DNA of 9,165 nucleotides from contig JAUXGS010000025.1 of NCBI GenBank assembly GCA_030621945.1, positions 1-9,165 on the forward strand, written 5' to 3'. The stretch's first letter is position 1; each line of letters begins with the position of its first letter. The notes beneath the pieces are model-generated. The model searched no databases and had not been told where the DNA came from. It worked only from the letters and a program-made list of their open reading frames with translations. This document shows, piece by piece, positions 1-6,156 of the stretch. The stretch is from Methanosarcinales archaeon (lineage in GTDB: Archaea; Halobacteriota; Syntropharchaeia; Alkanophagales; Methanospirareceae). Made by a program: the position numbers and the translations under genes.

Positions 1-75
1 ATAAAAAGCATTTCGATTTTAGCATAAGAGTGTTATGAGCCTCAGGGGAAAGAAGAAGATTTATACTCCAAATAC
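1..75. other. Intergenic end of the window, downstream of the fpoF-like gene
   Basis: This non-coding stretch follows the stop codon of the fpoF-like gene. Read on the minus strand it contains a pyrimidine-rich tract (about 48-60) and a CTTTTTAT run at the edge (1-8), either of which could end transcription in an archaeon. It also holds a TATAAAT box (59-65) and, 37 nt further on, an ATG (23-25) whose frame is open to the window edge. It may therefore carry the promoter and first codons of the next minus-strand gene. There is too little sequence to call that gene. A CATAA/TTATG inverted repeat (23-37) is probably chance. Confidence 0.3.
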
Positions 76-1194
76 TCACTCACTCCTCTGCATACCGCTT
101 TCCTTCTTACTCTTCGCCAATTTCCTTAATGCGCCCCAGCCTTTCTCTTCCAACTCCTTTAGCTCGATATAGCCCTTCTCAGCCGCAGCTTTAACTATCC
201 CTTCTCCCTGCGCCGTGCGAACGAAGACCGTTGACCAGCCATCTTCTGAGCCAACGGAGCCTACAGAAATGTCCGCGAGTTCCGCAGTATAATCCTGGCA
301 AACCAGACAGCCCTCGCCAATGTAGCTCTTTATATCCTCTAACAGGATACTGAACGTCTCCTCTTCGGTTACTAACAACTCTTTACCTTTTATGTTGAAC
401 TTGCTCACGCCCTTCAACGAGCCGTTGGCACACTTCAGCTCCACGAAATCCAACAGATCTTCTGTGAAATTCTCCATACAGAACAGGCCGATTAATAATT
501 TCACCTTATTTACGCCCACATCATACGGCTGCTCCGCCGTTTGAACTTTTCTTAGCCCCTGTATTTGACAGGGCAGCCCTACAAATCCTATCTTCTCGCA
601 GCCTTCCTCTATCGCTTCTCGTATACCGGTCACGCTTGGATAAAGTGTATATTTCGTGCCCGCACCTGCTTTCAAATCATCGTCAGTCCTTGCCACCTTC
701 GTCATCGGCTTCCATTGATCATCCGAGGTCGTAATCACTCCACAATCGATTATACCCTCGTCAAGTGCATACGCAAGTAGAGAAGTAACCACACCGCCGT
801 CTTGCCCTTTCTCCAGTATATCTCCCTTCGTCGCGCGAACGGCATAACCGTTGCGATAAACGCCAAGAACATCGCCTTCCTCTCCTGCGCGTACCTCACC
901 GAATATCCTCCACTCTATTTCCGCCAGTGGCAGGAAAGTCCGTGGGCAGAACGCATAGCACAGTCCACATACCGTATCATAGTCCTCAACGAACCGTGGC
1001 TCCTTTTTACCACTCTCGTCTTCTGTTATCTTTATTTTATCGCAAAACGCTGCACACGTACCACAAAGGCAGCACAGTCGTTTTGCTGTTACTTCATTCG
1101 CCAAATCGCCAAAGCCGCGTTCTAAAAACGTAGGTAACCGCACATATTTCTGCGTTTCCGTTCCCACTTCGCCAGGATCTGCTTCTCGCATCAT
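76..1194 (-). CDS. FpoF/FrhB-family coenzyme F420 oxidoreductase subunit, linked to the por operon
   Basis: This 372-residue protein resembles FpoF/FqoF, the F420H2-oxidising subunit of F420H2 dehydrogenases, and FrhB of F420-reducing hydrogenase. Proteins of this family carry FAD and Fe-S clusters and exchange electrons between F420 and Fe-S partners. Visible features: an N-terminal two-cluster ferredoxin-like region (C41, C44, C47, C51; then C76, C79, C83-P), and the FpoF-like blocks GQDGGV (130-135), GTKYT (179-183), GLPCQ (206-210), GLFCMENF (236-243), CLVCQDY (296-302) and ADISVGSVGSEDGW (307-320). There are no membrane segments, so it is cytoplasmic. The start is set by GGTGA at 1201-1205, six bases before the ATG; that ATG lies one base after the porB stop. 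The first Cys of the second ferredoxin motif is Asp73, and about 40 residues precede the first Cys, more than in typical FpoF. The family is clear; pairing with Por is inferred from gene order. Confidence 0.88.
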   Translation of the reverse strand: MMREADPGEVGTETQKYVRLPTFLERGFGDLANEVTAKRLCCLCGTCAAFCDKIKITEDESGKKEPRFVEDYDTVCGLCYAFCPRTFLPLAEIEWRIFGEVRAGEEGDVLGVYRNGYAVRATKGDILEKGQDGGVVTSLLAYALDEGIIDCGVITTSDDQWKPMTKVARTDDDLKAGAGTKYTLYPSVTGIREAIEEGCEKIGFVGLPCQIQGLRKVQTAEQPYDVGVNKVKLLIGLFCMENFTEDLLDFVELKCANGSLKGVSKFNIKGKELLVTEEETFSILLEDIKSYIGEGCLVCQDYTAELADISVGSVGSEDGWSTVFVRTAQGEGIVKAAAEKGYIELKELEEKGWGALRKLAKSKKESGMQRSE

Positions 1195-1195
1195 C

Positions 1196-2125
1196 TTATT
1201 TCACCCCCGCCTTCTCTCTCAATTTCAGATATTCTTCCTCTACTCTCGCTTGTATGCGCCCTATAACGTCATCGGTAAGATGCCCGAAACGCCTCTGGTA
1301 TTTCATATACTCTTTCACGGGCTTCAACTTCGGGAAATCAAAGCTTAACCTGTATTCGCCGTTAATCACTTCATAAAGCGGAAATACGCCGGTCTCCACA
1401 GCCAAACGACCAATCTCTATCGTCTGATTAGGAGAAGATCTCCATCCCGTAGGACAGACGGATAATATGTGAATATACGCAGGGCCTTCCATTTCCATAC
1501 CCCTCTTCACCTTATCCATCAAGTCAAAGGGATACGACGGGCACGCCGTCGCCACGTACGGTATTTTATGTGCAACCGCAATTTCGGGCAGGTTCTTCTT
1601 CCATGTTATCTGACCTATGCTTTGCTTTCCCGCAGGTGCAGTGGTTGTCCATGCACCATATGGTGTAGACGAAGATCGTTGGATGCCGGTGTTCATGTAT
1701 GCTTCGTTGTCAAAACAGCAATATAGGAAATCATGCCCGCGCTCCATCGCACCAGACAATGGTTGCAATCCTATATCCGCAGTGGCGCCGTCTCCACCGA
1801 ACCCCACGAATTTAACGCCACGGTCTTTGATCTTACCTTTCCGTATCCTCGCTTTATACGCTGATTCTACACCTGACACTACTGCACTCACATTTTCAAA
1901 TAGCGTATGAATCCAGGGAACCTGCCATGACGTTTGCGGGAATAACGATGAGAATATCTCGATGCATCCCGTGGCATTAACAATGATAACATTTTTCCCC
2001 AGAACTTTACACACATGCCGAACTGCAAGTGCCTCTCCACAGCCGATACAGGCACGATGCCCTGGAGCGAAGTTCTCTTCCGTTGTAACCAACCGTGGCA
2101 CAAACAGAGAATATTTTTCCATCAT
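1196..2125 (-). CDS. porB: Pyruvate (2-oxoacid):ferredoxin oxidoreductase, beta subunit
   Basis: The 309-residue beta subunit binds thiamine pyrophosphate and the cluster nearest to it, in the enzyme that converts pyruvate + CoA to acetyl-CoA + CO2 + reduced ferredoxin, or the reverse. The TPP/Mg motif is GDGATADIG (111-119) with N140 and the following T-G-I (146-148). Four cysteines, C26 and C29 (CIGCGEA), C54 (NATGC) and C224 (VCPTGW), match the usual ligands of the proximal [4Fe-4S] cluster. Length and motif order are normal for PorB of the four-subunit archaeal enzyme. The start has GAGGG at 2132-2136 with a six-base spacer, inside the last codons of porA; one base separates the two genes, so translation is probably coupled. 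Pyruvate is the likeliest substrate from resemblance and gene set, but another 2-oxoacid cannot be excluded. Confidence 0.93.
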   Translation of the reverse strand: MMEKYSLFVPRLVTTEENFAPGHRACIGCGEALAVRHVCKVLGKNVIIVNATGCIEIFSSLFPQTSWQVPWIHTLFENVSAVVSGVESAYKARIRKGKIKDRGVKFVGFGGDGATADIGLQPLSGAMERGHDFLYCCFDNEAYMNTGIQRSSSTPYGAWTTTAPAGKQSIGQITWKKNLPEIAVAHKIPYVATACPSYPFDLMDKVKRGMEMEGPAYIHILSVCPTGWRSSPNQTIEIGRLAVETGVFPLYEVINGEYRLSFDFPKLKPVKEYMKYQRRFGHLTDDVIGRIQARVEEEYLKLREKAGVK

Positions 2126-2126
2126 T

Positions 2127-3299
2127 CTATTCCCTCACACCTATTATCTCGAATTCCTCTTCTATCTCAGGATACTCCAAGGCACGATTTACCATATATT
2201 TGAATCCTTCTATCGTTATGTCTCTGCCTCCGAGTCCGCCGATGAATCCCACTATCCTCATGTCTTCCCTCTTATCGTACAATGCCGATTTCACTTCTGA
2301 GCAAACAGGACCACCCATCCCAGAGGATAGAGCCCGGTCTAAAACCACAAGAAGTTCAACATCCTTCACAGCTTCTCGTAATTCCGTGAATGGAAAAGGT
2401 CGCCATAATCGCAATCGTATAAGGCCTACACCTTTACCCTCTTCTCTCATTTCATCCACAGCAAGCATTGCAGTCTCACCAATGCTTCCCATTGTCAAAA
2501 GCGCAATGCTCGCATCTTCCATTTTGTACGACTCAACCGGTGCGTAATACCTGCCGAAGGTGTCGCCAAACTCTTCCCACGTCTCCAGTATTTTAGGCTT
2601 CGTGCTTTCAAAAGCTACTTCCTGTGCTTTCTTAGCCTCGGAGTATATAAATGGTGGGCCATAGCAGCCCATGCTCACTGGTCTCTCAGGATCCAACGCA
2701 AAAGGATACTCGTATTCCGGGATGAAATCTGCTACTACTTCATCGTCCGGCAGCACCATGTCTTCGATTACGTGCGATAGATAAAACCCATCAATGTGAA
2801 CCATCGCAGGAAATAGGACTTCCTTATCTTCTGCTATCCTGAATGCACATATCGTGAGGTCGAATGCCTGCTGATTGTTCTCCGCAAACATCTGAATCCA
2901 GCCTATGTCTCGAAGAGCCATGACATCCGAATGGTCGCACCACACCGAAAGGGGGCCGGACAAAGCTCGGTTCGCTGCCACTGCGACTACAGGGAGCCGC
3001 ATTGAAGAGGGTATGTACAGGACTTCATGCATTAATTCCAAGCCCTGACCCGCAGAGCACGTAAAAACCCGCGCTCCCGCAGCCGATGCACCCACGCAGG
3101 CGCTCATTGCGGAATGCTCCGATTCCACGCATATAAACTCCGCATCTAACTCTCCGTCAGCTATCATTTCCGCCAATCGCTCCACGATGTGTGTCTGTGG
3201 TGTAATCGGGTATGCTGAGATGACATCGGCGTTCACCATACGAACCGCTTCTGCGATAGCAAAAGAGCCTTCTAAGCCCACTATTTTTCCTTTTTTCAT
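2127..3299 (-). CDS. porA: Pyruvate (2-oxoacid):ferredoxin oxidoreductase, alpha subunit
   Basis: The 390-residue alpha subunit of the 2-oxoacid:ferredoxin oxidoreductase supplies part of the TPP pocket and the substrate site. The hallmark AYPITPQT lies at 29-36, followed by VESEHSAM (58-65), GASAAGARVFT (70-80), SAGQGLELMHE (82-92) and NRALSGP (110-116). The C-terminal part (about 262-370) is the transketolase-C-like domain, with LDRALSSGMGG at 320-330. The segment WCDHSDVMALRDIGW (120-134) matches the W-x-D-x-x-D-...-RD-x-GW pattern of pyruvate-type enzymes rather than the Gly-rich version of branched-chain (Vor) enzymes; this is from memory of the families. Stop codons TGA and TAG lie just upstream in frame, so the ATG at 3299 is the first possible start. 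There is no good ribosome binding site, but a strong TATA box sits 23 bases upstream, suggesting a leaderless message for porA-porB-fpoF-like. Confidence 0.93.
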   Translation of the reverse strand: MKKGKIVGLEGSFAIAEAVRMVNADVISAYPITPQTHIVERLAEMIADGELDAEFICVESEHSAMSACVGASAAGARVFTCSAGQGLELMHEVLYIPSSMRLPVVAVAANRALSGPLSVWCDHSDVMALRDIGWIQMFAENNQQAFDLTICAFRIAEDKEVLFPAMVHIDGFYLSHVIEDMVLPDDEVVADFIPEYEYPFALDPERPVSMGCYGPPFIYSEAKKAQEVAFESTKPKILETWEEFGDTFGRYYAPVESYKMEDASIALLTMGSIGETAMLAVDEMREEGKGVGLIRLRLWRPFPFTELREAVKDVELLVVLDRALSSGMGGPVCSEVKSALYDKREDMRIVGFIGGLGGRDITIEGFKYMVNRALEYPEIEEEFEIIGVRE

Positions 3300-3322
3300 C
3301 TTCTATCAAATAATTCCTCTTT

Positions 3323-3337
3323 TATTTAAAATGCTTT
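3323..3337 (-). promoter_or_regulatory. Internal promoter (TATA box with A/G-rich upstream element) for porA
   Basis: On the minus strand TTTAAATA (3330 down to 3323) is a textbook archaeal TATA box, preceded by an A/G-rich stretch (AAAAGCA) where the TFB recognition element would lie. Only 23 bases separate it from the porA ATG, so the expected transcription start falls at about 3300-3304 and the message would have a leader of 0-5 nt. That agrees with the lack of a Shine-Dalgarno sequence. The promoter would allow porA-porB-fpoF-like to be expressed apart from porG-porD. Confidence 0.6.
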
Positions 3338-3363
3338 TCGGATTTTTTTGTAGTACGGGATCA

Positions 3364-3378
3364 TTTGAAGTTTGGATT
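3364..3378. promoter_or_regulatory. 15-bp element shared with the aminotransferase upstream region, possible operator
   Basis: TTTGAAGTTTGGATT here and TTTGAAATTTGGATT at 5581-5595 differ at one base of fifteen. Both lie between genes in the same orientation, one upstream of the porA TATA box by about 35 bases and one upstream of the aminotransferase. A shared regulator, perhaps the neighbouring Lrp-family protein, is inferred and not shown. Confidence 0.35.
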
Positions 3379-3400
3379 GCTTGAGTGTTATGCAAACCAC

Positions 3401-3691
3401 CTATTCCTCCTCTTCCTCAATCATCGTTATCGCACTACTTGGACATTCATGCGCACAGATTCCACATCCTTTGCAATAATACAGATCGGCTTCGAAGTAT
3501 CCTTCTTCGTCCTCGTTTATGCATGCCTCCGGGCAGTAGATATAGCATATCCCACATTTTATGCACTTCGTATTGTCACGAACCGGTCGCTCAGACCGCC
3601 ACTCCCCCGTTTTAGTTGACGATGCACTCCCGGGCTCGGTAACCACGCAGCCAAGTTCTAAATCCTTCCACCCTTTTTGTTTAGCACTCAT
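3401..3691 (-). CDS. porD: Pyruvate:ferredoxin oxidoreductase, delta subunit (2[4Fe-4S] ferredoxin)
   Basis: A 96-residue ferredoxin-like subunit that moves electrons from the TPP/Fe-S core of the oxidoreductase to an external carrier. Two complete motifs are visible: C43-x2-C46-x2-C49-x3-C53-P and C73-x2-C76-x2-C79-x3-C83-P, enough for two [4Fe-4S] clusters. The 42 residues before them (GWKDLELG near the start, then an SER/RPVRD stretch) match the N-terminal arm usual in PorD. The protein ends in five glutamates. An ATG at 3703 is in frame, but GGAGG at 3697-3701 overlaps it and stands five bases before the ATG at 3691, so the later start is chosen. The gene is 62 bases after porG (from the chosen start) and 101 bases before porA. 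Confidence 0.92.
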   Translation of the reverse strand: MSAKQKGWKDLELGCVVTEPGSASSTKTGEWRSERPVRDNTKCIKCGICYIYCPEACINEDEEGYFEADLYYCKGCGICAHECPSSAITMIEEEEE

Positions 3692-3696
3692 TTTTT

Positions 3697-3701
3697 CCTC
3701 C
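3697..3701 (-). promoter_or_regulatory. Ribosome binding site that decides the porD start
   Basis: GGAGG on the minus strand, five bases before the ATG at 3691. It overlaps the upstream in-frame ATG at 3703, which therefore cannot be the start this site serves. Confidence 0.75.
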
Positions 3702-3753
3702 ATCCATACTTAACAGCATTTTCAATCTATTTACGCACGTACGCGTTGCTTAA

Positions 3754-4299
3754 CTAACGTACCACCGTCTCTTCATACGCTTTTTTCATCGCTTCGATGT
3801 TCTTCGTGGCAACTTTTCCAAATCGTTCTTTCAGTGGTTCCTCCAGGGATTCCAGCTTGACTATTTCTGTCGCCTTTATCAGTGCGCCAAGCATGGCCGT
3901 ATTGACGATCGGCAGGCCTAAGATACCTTTTGCGATGCTCATAGCATTCACCGTTGCTAATCTTCCCGCACCGATTTCCGCTTTCATCTCGTCATGCGAC
4001 TTCTTTGTATTGACTACCGCAATTCCGTCTTTTTTAAGCCCCGAAACGACATCGCCAACCTGAAGCAATCCCGGGTCAAGCACAACTAACACATCCGGTT
4101 CTGCAATTTCCGTCCTTATTTTGATCCGCTCTGTTTCGTTTACCCGTAAGAACGCAAGAACTGGTGCCCCTCTCCGCTCTGGTCCAAATGCAGGCATCGA
4201 CTGCGCATGTTTACCCTCTCGGATAGCCGCATGTGCGACCAACTCCGCTAAGGTAACCCCTCCTTGCCCCCCTCTTCCGTATATACATATCTCCATCAT
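3754..4299 (-). CDS. porG: Pyruvate:ferredoxin oxidoreductase, gamma subunit
   Basis: The 181-residue gamma subunit, which in this enzyme family contributes the CoA-binding domain of the complex. It starts with the family signature GRGGQGG (8-14), followed by the region FGPERRGAPVLAF (38-50), which is highly typical of PorG, and by PDVLVVLDPGLL further on. Length is normal. The start is ambiguous: a TTG at 4308 is in frame, and ATGs stand at 4299 and 4296. The ATG at 4299 is chosen because homologues begin only a few residues before the GRGGQG motif; the ribosome binding site is weak (GGTTG just upstream). It is the first gene of the por cluster, 59 bases after the aminotransferase stop, with its own TATA box. 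As in methanogens, the four subunits are separate genes in the order gamma, delta, alpha, beta. Confidence 0.92.
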   Translation of the reverse strand: MMEICIYGRGGQGGVTLAELVAHAAIREGKHAQSMPAFGPERRGAPVLAFLRVNETERIKIRTEIAEPDVLVVLDPGLLQVGDVVSGLKKDGIAVVNTKKSHDEMKAEIGAGRLATVNAMSIAKGILGLPIVNTAMLGALIKATEIVKLESLEEPLKERFGKVATKNIEAMKKAYEETVVR

Positions 4300-4344
4300 T
4301 TCAACCAACCGTTCTTTGGAAAAGATGCATGCGTATTTTTGTGG

Positions 4345-4354
4345 TATTTTTATA
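4345..4354 (-). promoter_or_regulatory. Probable promoter (TATA box) of the por cluster
   Basis: TATAAAAATA on the minus strand lies between the aminotransferase stop and porG. A start about 25 bases downstream would fall near 4323-4327, giving a 5' leader of roughly 24-28 nt before the porG ATG at 4299. The box begins only a few bases past the aminotransferase stop codon, so por transcription can be independent of that gene. Confidence 0.5.
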
Positions 4355-4358
4355 CTAT

Positions 4359-5525
4359 CTACTTGATACCAGTCAAAAATCTTTCTATCCTCTCCAAAGC
4401 CTCCTTTATTTCATACTGCGATACCGCGTAAGCACATCTTATGAATCCTTCGCCACACGCACCGAATACGCTTCCGGGTATTACTACTACTTTTTCTTCC
4501 AAAAGCAGCCTCTTTGCAAACTCTTCCGACGTGAGCCCAGTAGTCTGAATAGAAGGGAAGGTGTAAAACGCGCCTTTGGGTTCAAAGCAGCTCAACCCTA
4601 AGGCATTCAGCCCATCCACCATTACTCGCCGCCTCCTGTTGTATTCGCTTACCATCCGCTCCACCTCGTCTTCGCATCGCAACGCTTCGATTGCTGCCAT
4701 CTGCGCGGTAATTGGTGCACACATCATTACATATTGATGAATCTTCATCATCGCTTCTATGAGCTCTTTATTGCCTGCTGCATAGCCCAATCGCCATCCT
4801 GTCATTGCATACGATTTAGAGAAGCCGTTCAGCAATACCGTTCTTTCTTTCATCCCGTTGAGTGAGGCGAAGCACGTGTGCGTACCTTCGTAGGTCAGCT
4901 TGCCGTACACCTCGTCTGATATGACCAGCAAGTCATGCTCGTTCGCCACATCTGCGATCTCTTCCAGCTCTTTCCTGCTCAGTGTCGCACCAGTGGGATT
5001 GTTCGGATAGCTCAAAATGAGTGCTTTTGTGCGTTCCGTTATCTTTTCCTCGATCTGTTCTGCTCGCACCTTAAATTCGTCCTCAACACCAGTAGCCACG
5101 CATACCGTGGTCCCACCAGCGAATACCGTGCAGGGGTTGTAACTCACATACGAAGGCTCGTGAAGTATTACCTCATCGCCCGGATTGAGCATGGCGCGTA
5201 GTGCCAGATCAGCCGCTTCGCTTACCCCGGTTGTTATCAGTAGCTCGCCTTCGGGATCGTAATACACACCCGTTTCTTTATAGATCGAATCAGAAAGCGC
5301 TTCTCGTAATTCAAGAAGACCCCAATTAGAAGTATAAGATGTATAGCCCTTTTCCAATGAGAATATGCATGCTTCCCGTATACGCCAGGGCGTTACGAAA
5401 TCCGGCTCACCGACGCCTAACGAAATCGCATCTTCCATCTGTTGTGCGATATCGAAGAACTCCCGTATCCCAGAGCCCTTCATTTGTTTCACCCTATCGG
5501 CAATTCTATCGGACATCATATCCAT
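4359..5525 (-). CDS. PLP-dependent aminotransferase, class I/II (aspartate aminotransferase-like)
   Basis: This 388-residue protein is a fold-type I aminotransferase, moving an amino group between an amino acid and a 2-oxoacid with pyridoxal phosphate. Visible residues: GEPDF (39-43), YPNNPTG (173-179) with the PLP-contacting Asn, SDEVYGKL (203-210) with D204 and Y207, the PLP lysine K237 in NGFSKSYAMTGWR (233-245), and R363 in the C-terminal domain at the place of the substrate-carboxylate arginine. Length and motifs fit the archaeal aspartate/aromatic/alanine group; the substrate cannot be read from sequence. The start is fixed by GGAGG at 5533-5537, seven bases before the ATG. It lies between an Lrp-type regulator and the por cluster, so alanine/pyruvate or aspartate/oxaloacetate chemistry is plausible, but that is inference. 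Confidence 0.92.
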   Translation of the reverse strand: MDMMSDRIADRVKQMKGSGIREFFDIAQQMEDAISLGVGEPDFVTPWRIREACIFSLEKGYTSYTSNWGLLELREALSDSIYKETGVYYDPEGELLITTGVSEAADLALRAMLNPGDEVILHEPSYVSYNPCTVFAGGTTVCVATGVEDEFKVRAEQIEEKITERTKALILSYPNNPTGATLSRKELEEIADVANEHDLLVISDEVYGKLTYEGTHTCFASLNGMKERTVLLNGFSKSYAMTGWRLGYAAGNKELIEAMMKIHQYVMMCAPITAQMAAIEALRCEDEVERMVSEYNRRRRVMVDGLNALGLSCFEPKGAFYTFPSIQTTGLTSEEFAKRLLLEEKVVVIPGSVFGACGEGFIRCAYAVSQYEIKEALERIERFLTGIK

Positions 5526-5532
5526 TTTTCTT

Positions 5533-5537
5533 CCTCC
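5533..5537 (-). promoter_or_regulatory. Ribosome binding site of the aminotransferase
   Basis: GGAGG on the minus strand, seven bases before the ATG at 5525. It supports that ATG over the in-frame ATGs two and three codons later. Confidence 0.75.
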
Positions 5538-5541
5538 ATAA

Positions 5542-5595
5542 TTTGGAAATTGTGATTTATTTACTTTGGATCTGGTAATATTTGAAATTTGGATT
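5542..5595. promoter_or_regulatory. Aminotransferase upstream region with three TTTGGA elements spaced 23 bp apart
   Basis: The 76-bp gap between the lrp stop and the aminotransferase start carries TTTGGA at 5542-5547, 5565-5570 and 5588-5593, each exactly 23 bases from the next. The first sits in a 12-bp palindrome (AATTTGGAAATT, 5540-5551), and the third is part of the 15-bp element also found before porA. A weak TATA-like CAAATATT (about 5577-5585, minus strand) would place the transcription start near 5556. Lrp-family proteins commonly bind several sites spaced by about two helix turns, so an operator array is possible. The hexamer itself also occurs by chance elsewhere in the window. Confidence 0.35.
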
Positions 5596-5601
5596 TTTTA
5601 T

Positions 5602-6111
5602 TTAGAGTGTCACTGCTAATCTTTTCCCTTGCCCCTCCTCGCCGTAGATCTCCCCGTGCTCCTTATAAGTCTTGAGTAAAAAATGCGTCAGCGTGTTACG
5701 AACTTGTTCCAGGGGTGCTATCTTCTCCGCAACGAAATAAGCGACTTCTTGCATCGTCTTCCCAGACACTAATACCGAAAGGTCGTATTCGCCAGATACT
5801 AACCGCACAGACTGGACCTCAGGAAATCTCGAAATCCGTTCTGCAACCGAATCATAGCCTGTATCCCTTTCAGGACTGACTTTTACATCTATTAACGCTT
5901 GCACGGTCTCTATCCCTGCTTTTTCGTAATTTATCACTGCTTTATATTTCCTTATAATCCTTTTACTTTCCAATTCCGCAATGATTGCCTTCACCGCGTC
6001 CTCCTTGATCCCCATCATTCTTGCTATCTCTGCATCACTCAGTCGTGCATTCCCCTCCAATACCCTCAGTATTTCCACCTCTTTCTGCTTTTCTTTTAGT
6101 TCTTCTTTCAT
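5602..6111 (-). CDS. Lrp/AsnC-family transcriptional regulator
   Basis: A 169-residue DNA-binding protein of the Lrp/AsnC family, which senses amino acids and regulates their metabolism. The N-terminal half (about 10-60) is a winged helix-turn-helix: ILRVLEGNARLSDAEIARMMG, then DAVKAIIAELESKRIIRKY. The C-terminal half (about 68-150) is the RAM ligand-binding domain, with VRLVSGEYDLSVLVSG (102-117) matching the usual G-x-YD-hydrophobic signature. It ends with about 20 charged residues beyond the domain. There is no Shine-Dalgarno sequence, but a TATA-like box inside a perfect palindrome lies about 28 bases upstream, so the message is probably leaderless. It is 45 bases after serS and 76 before the aminotransferase. 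Regulation of itself, the aminotransferase and perhaps por is inferred from this arrangement. Confidence 0.92.
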   Translation of the reverse strand: MKEELKEKQKEVEILRVLEGNARLSDAEIARMMGIKEDAVKAIIAELESKRIIRKYKAVINYEKAGIETVQALIDVKVSPERDTGYDSVAERISRFPEVQSVRLVSGEYDLSVLVSGKTMQEVAYFVAEKIAPLEQVRNTLTHFLLKTYKEHGEIYGEEGQGKRLAVTL

Positions 6112-6128
6112 TTCTATTTTTGGTAAAG

Positions 6129-6146
6129 CTTTCTTTTTAAAGAAAG
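6129..6146. promoter_or_regulatory. Perfect 18-bp palindrome over the lrp promoter, probable autoregulatory operator
   Basis: CTTTCTTT (6129-6136) and AAAGAAAG (6139-6146) are perfect inverted repeats with a two-base centre. On the minus strand the centre reads CTTTAAAAAG, a TATA-like box about 28 bases before the lrp ATG at 6111. Lrp/AsnC proteins in archaea often bind such A/T-rich palindromes and repress their own genes by blocking TBP or polymerase. As RNA it would be a weak, nearly all-AU hairpin, so a serS terminator is a less likely reading. Confidence 0.5.
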
Positions 6147-6156
6147 GTAGGTTTGT

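Noticed and set aside
9..25. Start of a further minus-strand gene at the left edge
   Set aside because: A TATAAAT box and an ATG are present, but only about eight codons fit in the window, so nothing supports a call.
1888..2103. A second minus-strand frame inside porB that could suggest a frameshift
   Set aside because: The porB frame is complete with all four cluster cysteines and the TPP motif, so the other frame is a shadow.
565..2547. Several plus-strand open frames opposite fpoF-like, porB and porA, such as 1962-2300 and 2095-2547
   Set aside because: They lie wholly opposite well-identified genes, have no recognisable motifs or ribosome binding sites, and have low-complexity translations rich in Ser, Pro, Tyr and Phe.
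3401..3703. Longer porD start at 3703
   Set aside because: The GGAGG site overlaps this ATG and is properly spaced only for the ATG at 3691.
4325..4334. ATGCATGCGT palindromic stretch upstream of porG as an operator
   Set aside because: It is short and occurs once; nothing else supports a regulatory role.
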